Shown here piece by piece: positions 5,692 to 9,078 of a stretch of 9,078 nt of DNA (position 1 is the first letter of the stretch; every line of letters starts with the position of its first letter). The stretch covers positions 1 through 9,078 of the forward strand of contig JAAYGJ010000173.1 of NCBI GenBank assembly GCA_012727745.1, given 5' to 3'. The position numbers and the translations under genes are program-made. Under the pieces are notes generated by a model. That model ran no database searches and was not told where the DNA came from. It worked only from the letters and a program-made list of their open reading frames with translations. The stretch comes from Clostridia bacterium (lineage in GTDB: Bacteria; Bacillota; DSM-521; Neomoorellales; Neomoorellaceae).

Positions 5692-6084
5692 CTAATAAGG
5701 TGCCCGTCGCCTGCTTTTCTGTTTCAAATTACTCCGGGCCAGCTGAACTTTAGCTTTCAAGTCATCCAGATCGAAAGGCTTATAAATAAAATCACTGGCC
5801 CCCAGGTGCCAGATTTGTTTCAGTAAAGCTTCCTCCACATATGCAGTCATGATGATTACAGCCGTAGATGGTGCCAGGGCTTTTATTAAAGGCAACGCTT
5901 CCAGCCCCCCCATCACCGGCATTTTAATATCCATCAAGACTACCTCCGGCCGCCAGCTCTCCAGCTGGCGCAAAGCATCGCGTCCATTGGCCGCTGTAGC
6001 TACTTGATAACCTTCTTCCTGAAAAAATAACTTCAGTAATGAACGGACCTCTAATATATCGTCAACTACAAGTATGCTGGGCAA
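5692..6084 (-). CDS. Single-domain response regulator, Spo0F-like
   Basis: A receiver domain of 130 residues with no output domain. The acidic pair D8-D9 (ILVVDD), phosphoacceptor D52 (VVLMDIKMP), T80 (VIIMTAY) and K102 (YKPFD) are all present, so it should be phosphorylated. Size and sequence (VIIMTAY; GASDFIYKPFDLDDL) resemble Spo0F of B. subtilis, which passes phosphate from sensor kinases to Spo0B and on to Spo0A. A CheY-like role cannot be excluded. The frame is open to an ATG at 6132, but I place the start at TTG 6084, because a GGGGGGAA ribosome-binding site lies about 9 nt upstream, homology begins there, and the ATG would fall almost on the predicted transcription start. The C-terminus is basic (RRRAPY). 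A SigH-type promoter with a 0A box precedes it and a strong terminator follows, so it is probably transcribed alone or also by read-through from mazF. Confidence 0.85.
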   Translation of the reverse strand: MPSILVVDDILEVRSLLKLFFQEEGYQVATAANGRDALRQLESWRPEVVLMDIKMPVMGGLEALPLIKALAPSTAVIIMTAYVEEALLKQIWHLGASDFIYKPFDLDDLKAKVQLARSNLKQKSRRRAPY

Positions 6085-6144
6085 TGCCGCAGTTCCCCCC
6101 GAATAAAAAATATAGCAACATGCATTAATCATGTGCAGGTAATG

Positions 6145-6173
6145 TTATTCGACAAGTAAAACCATTTTCCTGC
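6145..6173 (-). promoter_or_regulatory. SigH-type promoter of the Spo0F-like gene
   Basis: Minus strand: GCAGGAAAA (6173-6165) matches every position of the SigH -35 consensus RnAGGAwWW, and GTCGAATAA (6153-6145) matches the -10 consensus RnnGAATww, with an 11-nt spacer. Transcription would start near 6138, leaving a leader of about 55 nt before TTG 6084. B. subtilis spo0F is itself SigH-dependent. The consensus is from memory of the B. subtilis regulon; use by this host's SigH is inferred. Confidence 0.65.
6148..6154 (-). promoter_or_regulatory. Spo0A-binding site (0A box)
   Basis: TGTCGAA on the minus strand is a perfect match to the 0A box TGNCGAA and lies across the -10 region of the SigH-type promoter. 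At that position bound Spo0A~P would more likely repress this promoter, or act on a separate downstream SigA-type promoter (TGCACA-17-TATATT, about 6136 to 6108). A 7-mer can occur by chance; the location is what makes it notable. Confidence 0.5.
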
Positions 6174-6199
6174 TAATTATGGAAAATAATGTTGCCATT

Positions 6200-6550
6200 T
6201 TATATTTCAATCAAACCCAAGCTGATTTCAATGGCCCGGTCAACCTTTTCCAGGGTTTCTTCATCGAGAACTGCTACTTTCTGCTTAAGACGGCTCTTGT
6301 CAATGGTGCGGATTTGTTCCAGCAGGATAACCGAATCACATTCCAAACCGCTCTTGGCGGCATCAATCTCCACATGGGTGGGCAGTTTGGCTTTAGAAAT
6401 TTGGGAGGTAATGGCGGCTATAATAGTGGTGGGGCTGTACTGATTGCCAATATCATTCTGAATAATAAGCACCGGCCGGGTTCCACCTTGCTCAGAACCG
6501 ACAACCGGGTTTAAATGGGCGTAAAAAACATCACCACGCCTGACCAGCAT
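6200..6550 (-). CDS. mazF: MazF/EndoA family mRNA interferase toxin
   Basis: A 116-residue toxin of the CcdB/MazF fold, very close in sequence to B. subtilis EndoA (NdoA). It is a ribosome-independent endoribonuclease that cleaves mRNA at short specific sites; the site (UACAU in B. subtilis) is not known for this protein. Visible hallmarks: RRGDVFYAHLNPVVGSEQGGTRPVLIIQND (4-33) with R25; the PTTIIAAITSQ strand (40-50) with T48; KLPTHVEI (55-62); and DSVILLEQIRTIDKSRL (72-88). No disrupted residue is seen, so it should be active. ATG start at 6550, one base after the antitoxin stop, with GGAG about 10 nt upstream; the two are clearly translated together. Confidence 0.96.
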   Translation of the reverse strand: MLVRRGDVFYAHLNPVVGSEQGGTRPVLIIQNDIGNQYSPTTIIAAITSQISKAKLPTHVEIDAAKSGLECDSVILLEQIRTIDKSRLKQKVAVLDEETLEKVDRAIEISLGLIEI

Positions 6551-6551
6551 C

Positions 6552-6827
6552 TCATTTGCACTCCACTAGTCTATCAACATAAAACCTTTGTACTTCATCT
6601 TCAACATCGTAATTTTCCGCTACCAGAGCCAAATTGATTGGCGCCATTTCTTGATAACCCCGTTTCATCTGCTCCCGCATACTGCGCCGCTTACGTTCGG
6701 CAATATAAAGCTTCATCGCTTCTCGAATAAATTCACTGCGATTACGTCTTTCCACAGTTGCTAGATTATCTACCTCAGCCAGAAGACTTTCTGGCAAGCT
6801 GATCATTATCCGCTTGACACCTGGCAA
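6552..6827 (-). CDS. Ribbon-helix-helix antitoxin of the MazF/EndoA toxin (EndoAI-type)
   Basis: A 91-residue CopG/RHH protein. The N-terminal strand VKRIMISLPE (4-13) followed by ESLLAEVDNLA and NRSEFIREAMKLYIAER (29-45) is the RHH DNA-binding dimer. The remainder, including KRGYQEMAPINLAL (55-68), resembles the toxin-binding tail of B. subtilis EndoAI (NdoAI). It should bind and silence MazF and probably repress its own operon. It is not the AbrB-fold MazE of E. coli, so I give no gene symbol. The TTG start at 6827 is supported by a near-perfect ribosome-binding site GAGGAGGTG 8 nt upstream. It lies directly upstream of mazF and downstream of alr, as in B. subtilis. Confidence 0.93.
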   Translation of the reverse strand: MPGVKRIMISLPESLLAEVDNLATVERRNRSEFIREAMKLYIAERKRRSMREQMKRGYQEMAPINLALVAENYDVEDEVQRFYVDRLVECK

Positions 6828-6872
6828 GAAACAGGCACCTCCTCAATTTGAGCACTATTATTGCGGCATTGA

Positions 6873-6886
6873 TATAACCAATTATA
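6873..6886. promoter_or_regulatory. Palindrome over the mazEF-type promoter, possible operator
   Basis: TATAA-CCAA-TTATA is a perfect 5-bp inverted repeat that contains the -10 hexamer and reaches the expected transcription start. RHH antitoxins bind short palindromes in their own promoters, so this is a natural candidate for autoregulation. It is AT-rich and short, so chance is possible. Confidence 0.35.
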
Positions 6887-6909
6887 ACGTCAAAGGATTA
6901 CCGCCGCAA
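6881..6909 (-). promoter_or_regulatory. Candidate SigA promoter of the antitoxin-toxin pair
   Basis: Minus strand: TTGCGG (6909-6904, 3 of 6 to TTGACA) lies 17 nt from a perfect TATAAT (6886-6881). Transcription would start near 6874, about 47 nt before the antitoxin TTG. With no clear terminator after alr, read-through from alr would add to expression. Confidence 0.5.
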
Positions 6910-6940
6910 GGCCGCTGGAAAGCTTTTGACAACCATTTTT

Positions 6941-8062
6941 TTACTGCCCGCAATATACTCTCGGTACCCGCCCGGAGATCAGGCAAAGCACCTCATAGTT
7001 TATTGTTCCCATCCAGGCAGCTACTTCTTCGGCCGTCACAACACTATCCCCCTGACGGCCAAGGAGGACAACCTCATCGCAAACCTGCGTTTCCGGCACG
7101 GAAGTAACGTCTACCATACACTGATCCATACATACCCGGCCGATGACCGGTACCCGGCGACCCCGAATTATAACCTGGGCTCGGTTAGAAAGGAGACAGG
7201 AATAACCGTCAGCGTAGCCCACCGGCAAGGTAGCTACCCGGCTGGGGGCCGAAGTAGTATAAGTGCAGCCATAACTTACATAAGACCCGGCTGGCAACTC
7301 TTTTACCTGCACAACCCGGGTCTTTAAGGCCATCACCGGCTTTAAAGCCAGACGTTGCCAGCAAACTTCTTTAGAAGGATAATGACCATAGAGAATAATC
7401 CCTGCCCGCACAAGATTAAAATGGGTTTCCGGCAAATCAATTATAGCGCCGCTATTGGCCGCGTGAATCCAGGGGAAAGTTATACCCCTCTCTTCCAGTT
7501 GTTTTAACAATTGCCGCAAAAGCCCCAGCTGCCGCCGGGTATAGCTTTTATCCGCTGCATCGGCGCTGGCAAAATGGGTAAAAAGGCCTTCCAGATAAAT
7601 ATTGGGTAAATCATTAATAGCCATTATGAGGGGCAGAGCCTGCTGTGGCAACATCCCCAGGCGTCCCATACCCGTATCAATTTTCAAGTGTAAACGAGCC
7701 TTGACCCCGGCCTTTGCTGCTGCCCGGCTTAAACTTATAGCCTGCTCAAGGCTAAAAACAGTCTGGGAAATATCGGCTTCCACTACCTGACCGGCGTCCT
7801 CCGGCGGAGTATAACCTAAAATTAGCAGGGGGGCATTTATCCCTTCCTGACGTATCTTTAAAGCTTCATCCAGGGTGGCAACACCCAGCCAGGTGGCGCC
7901 ATTAGCCAGGGCTGTCCTGGCTACCGGAACGGCACCGTGACCATAGGCGTTAGCCTTAACAACAGCCATCACCTGAGTTTGGGGTTGTAGTATATTTTTA
8001 ATTGCCCGCATATTGTGGGCAAGAGCTGCCAAATCGATTTCCGCCCATACCGGTCGCGCCAC
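6941..8062 (-). CDS. alr: Alanine racemase (PLP-dependent)
   Basis: A 373-residue enzyme of normal length that interconverts L- and D-alanine and supplies D-Ala for peptidoglycan; in spore-formers it can also affect L-alanine germination. The N-terminal barrel begins RPVWAEIDLAALAHN. K36 in VVKANAYGHG is the PLP lysine, IDTGMGRLG (128-136) and HAANSGAI (200-207) are cofactor-pocket motifs, Y264 in SYGCTY is the second catalytic base, and GRVCMDQCMVDV (308-319) is the C-terminal domain signature. The GTG start at 8062 fits the family N-terminus and has GGAGGT 8 nt upstream. It overlaps the 3' end of the NAD(P)H-hydrate repair gene by 65 nt in another frame. No intrinsic terminator is apparent after it, so the downstream antitoxin-toxin pair may be partly cotranscribed. 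Confidence 0.97.
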   Translation of the reverse strand: MARPVWAEIDLAALAHNMRAIKNILQPQTQVMAVVKANAYGHGAVPVARTALANGATWLGVATLDEALKIRQEGINAPLLILGYTPPEDAGQVVEADISQTVFSLEQAISLSRAAAKAGVKARLHLKIDTGMGRLGMLPQQALPLIMAINDLPNIYLEGLFTHFASADAADKSYTRRQLGLLRQLLKQLEERGITFPWIHAANSGAIIDLPETHFNLVRAGIILYGHYPSKEVCWQRLALKPVMALKTRVVQVKELPAGSYVSYGCTYTTSAPSRVATLPVGYADGYSCLLSNRAQVIIRGRRVPVIGRVCMDQCMVDVTSVPETQVCDEVVLLGRQGDSVVTAEEVAAWMGTINYEVLCLISGRVPRVYCGQ

Positions 8063-9078
8063 CGCTGACCACCTCCAGCTTGCAAAAAGCAGACGGTAGA
8101 TATTCCAGCAGGTCCCCTGCCATTAAAGCGTACTCGCCTTTATGCTTTGCCGCCTCGTCCCCAGCCATGCCGTGAATATAAGCTCCCAGAGCGGCAGCTA
8201 TACCCGGTTGCAAACCCTGGGCTATCAACCCGGCAATAATTCCCGTCAACACGTCACCGCTGCCTGCCGTAGCCATGCCAGGATTGCCGCTGGGGTTAAT
8301 AAATACTTGCCCGTCAGGCCAGGCAATTATAGTGCGCGCCCCTTTTAGCAAAACAACCGCCTGCCATTCCCGGGCACACTGGCAGGCTGTTTCCAGGCGT
8401 TTTTCCTGGACCTTCGTAGCCGTTGTCCCCAGCAGGCGGGCCATTTCCCCTGGATGGGGAGTCAAAACAAGGGGGGCATGGTCAGCAGTAAGGAGTTCTG
8501 TGTGGCCAGCCAGAGCATTAAGGGCGTCGGCATCAACCACTGCCGCTACTTTTAGCCGGGGCAACAGCTCCCTGACCATCTCCGCCGTCGCCTCATCCTG
8601 GGAAAGGCCAGGGCCAATAGCCAGCACATCACTGTCCGCCAGCCTGTTCAAAATAGGTTCCAGAGCCTCCCGGCTGAGAGCACCGCCTGCTGTTGCCGGC
8701 AATGAATAGGTCATTACTTCGGTAGTCTTCATTTCCAGGATGTTATGAACTGTTTGCGGTACGGCTGCCGTTACCAGTCCGGCACCGGCTTTTAAAGCTG
8801 CCGTTGCTGTCATTACAATTGCACCACTAAGGCCAGGCGAACCGCCGACTGCCAACACCCGGCCATAAAGGCCTTTATGGCCACTGGCCTCCCGTACAGG
8901 CAGGTAGGGGCGGCAACGCTCAGCCGTCAAAAGGTGTAGATTAAATTTCTGGCTGTCAATCAACTTGCGGGGAATACCGATGTCTACTACCTTTAGGCGA
9001 CCGGCATAACTGGCTCCCGGTTCCAGCACTAAACCGAGTTTGGGCAGGGCAAAGGTAACCGTCCAGGCAGCCTGGACA
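7998..9078 (-). CDS. nnr: Bifunctional NAD(P)H-hydrate epimerase / ADP-dependent dehydratase, 3' portion (runs off right edge)
   Basis: The enzyme repairs damaged NADHX/NADPHX. The epimerase (YjeF_N) domain equilibrates R and S forms, and the dehydratase (YjeF_C, ribokinase-like) restores NAD(P)H using ADP. Visible first is the end of the epimerase domain (VTFALPKLGLVLEPGASYAGRL, then VVDIGIP at 9-15 residues beyond the in-frame GTG at 9029), so that GTG is internal and the true start lies outside the window. The dehydratase domain follows: GRVLAVGGSPGLSGA, AIGPGLS, VVDADALNAL, LTPHPGEMARLLG, LLKGARTII, and GSGDVLTGIIAGL with the catalytic Asp. After the normal end near DLLEYLPSAFCKLE it carries about 25 extra residues, rich in Gly and Ser, that overlap alr by 65 nt. 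nnr next to alr is typical of Firmicutes. Confidence 0.95.
   Translation of the reverse strand, partial: VQAAWTVTFALPKLGLVLEPGASYAGRLKVVDIGIPRKLIDSQKFNLHLLTAERCRPYLPVREASGHKGLYGRVLAVGGSPGLSGAIVMTATAALKAGAGLVTAAVPQTVHNILEMKTTEVMTYSLPATAGGALSREALEPILNRLADSDVLAIGPGLSQDEATAEMVRELLPRLKVAAVVDADALNALAGHTELLTADHAPLVLTPHPGEMARLLGTTATKVQEKRLETACQCAREWQAVVLLKGARTIIAWPDGQVFINPSGNPGMATAGSGDVLTGIIAGLIAQGLQPGIAAALGAYIHGMAGDEAAKHKGEYALMAGDLLEYLPSAFCKLEVVSGGATGMGGNRFGSSCPQYAGN

Noticed and set aside
6085..6132. ATG at 6132 as start of the response regulator
   Set aside because: It lies at or just after the predicted SigH transcription start, has no ribosome-binding site, and adds 16 residues (including CC and aromatic residues) not seen in receiver domains. 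TTG 6084 fits better.
6888..6893. TTGACG (minus strand) as the -35 of the antitoxin promoter
   Set aside because: No acceptable -10 lies 16-18 nt downstream; TATAAT overlaps too closely. TTGCGG at 6909-6904 has the right spacing.
6901..6940. Terminator between alr and the antitoxin gene
   Set aside because: The GC-rich stretch CCGCCGCAAGGCCGC does not form a good stem, and the T/A run lies on the wrong side of it for the minus strand.
9027..9029. GTG at 9029 as the start of a stand-alone dehydratase
   Set aside because: The frame stays open to the window edge, and the upstream residues VTFALPKLGL are typical epimerase-domain sequence, so the gene is a truncated bifunctional form.
1..9078. 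CRISPR array, tRNA, rRNA, riboswitch, T-box, CIRCE, insertion sequence or prophage remnants
   Set aside because: No regularly spaced repeats, no cloverleaf or conserved RNA motif, no transposase or terminal inverted repeats were seen by reading both strands. A covariance-model and repeat search would be needed to exclude weak cases.

Overview
The window reads as chromosomal DNA from a spore-forming, low-to-moderate-GC Firmicute of the clostridial type (Moorella/Desulfotomaculum-like Peptococcaceae or relatives). This assignment is inferred from three things: the nnr-alr-RHH antitoxin-MazF order also known in Bacillus subtilis (alr-ndoAI-ndoA), the tsaE-tsaB-rimI-tsaD order, and a Spo0F-like regulator preceded by what looks like a SigH/Spo0A-controlled promoter. 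No genus can be fixed from sequence alone. Every gene I can support lies on the minus strand, so the window reads biologically from right to left.

Right part (9078 to 6200): the 3' portion of a bifunctional NAD(P)H-hydrate repair enzyme (nnr, cut by the window edge) overlaps a complete alanine racemase gene (alr) by 65 nt. Next come an RHH antitoxin and a MazF/EndoA toxin, with their own candidate SigA-type promoter and an overlapping palindrome. Middle (6175 to 5649): a single-domain Spo0F-like response regulator with a near-ideal SigH-type promoter and a perfect 0A box, closed by a strong intrinsic terminator. Then (5589 to 2148): a family 4 uracil-DNA glycosylase followed by tsaE, tsaB, rimI and tsaD. 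This is most of the bacterial t6A tRNA-modification machinery; TsaC/TsaC2 is not in the window. tsaE, tsaB and rimI overlap, while tsaD is set off by a 155-bp gap.

Left part (2147 to 1): the intergenic region downstream of tsaD holds three perfect DnaA boxes and two one-mismatch boxes within 79 bp, next to an AT-rich stretch. I consider this the most interesting signal here. Beyond it lie a secreted or lipid-anchored GH26-like glycosidase with an extra N-terminal PsbP-like domain, and the start of a membrane-anchored FAD-dependent oxidoreductase that runs off the left edge.

Most genes are conserved housekeeping functions. I see no CRISPR array, tRNA, rRNA, insertion sequence, phage gene or clearly new defence system. 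The points worth following are regulatory (the DnaA-box cluster, and the SigH/0A promoter in front of the Spo0F-like gene), plus an insertion in the uracil-DNA glycosylase and the unusual glycosidase/oxidoreductase pair.
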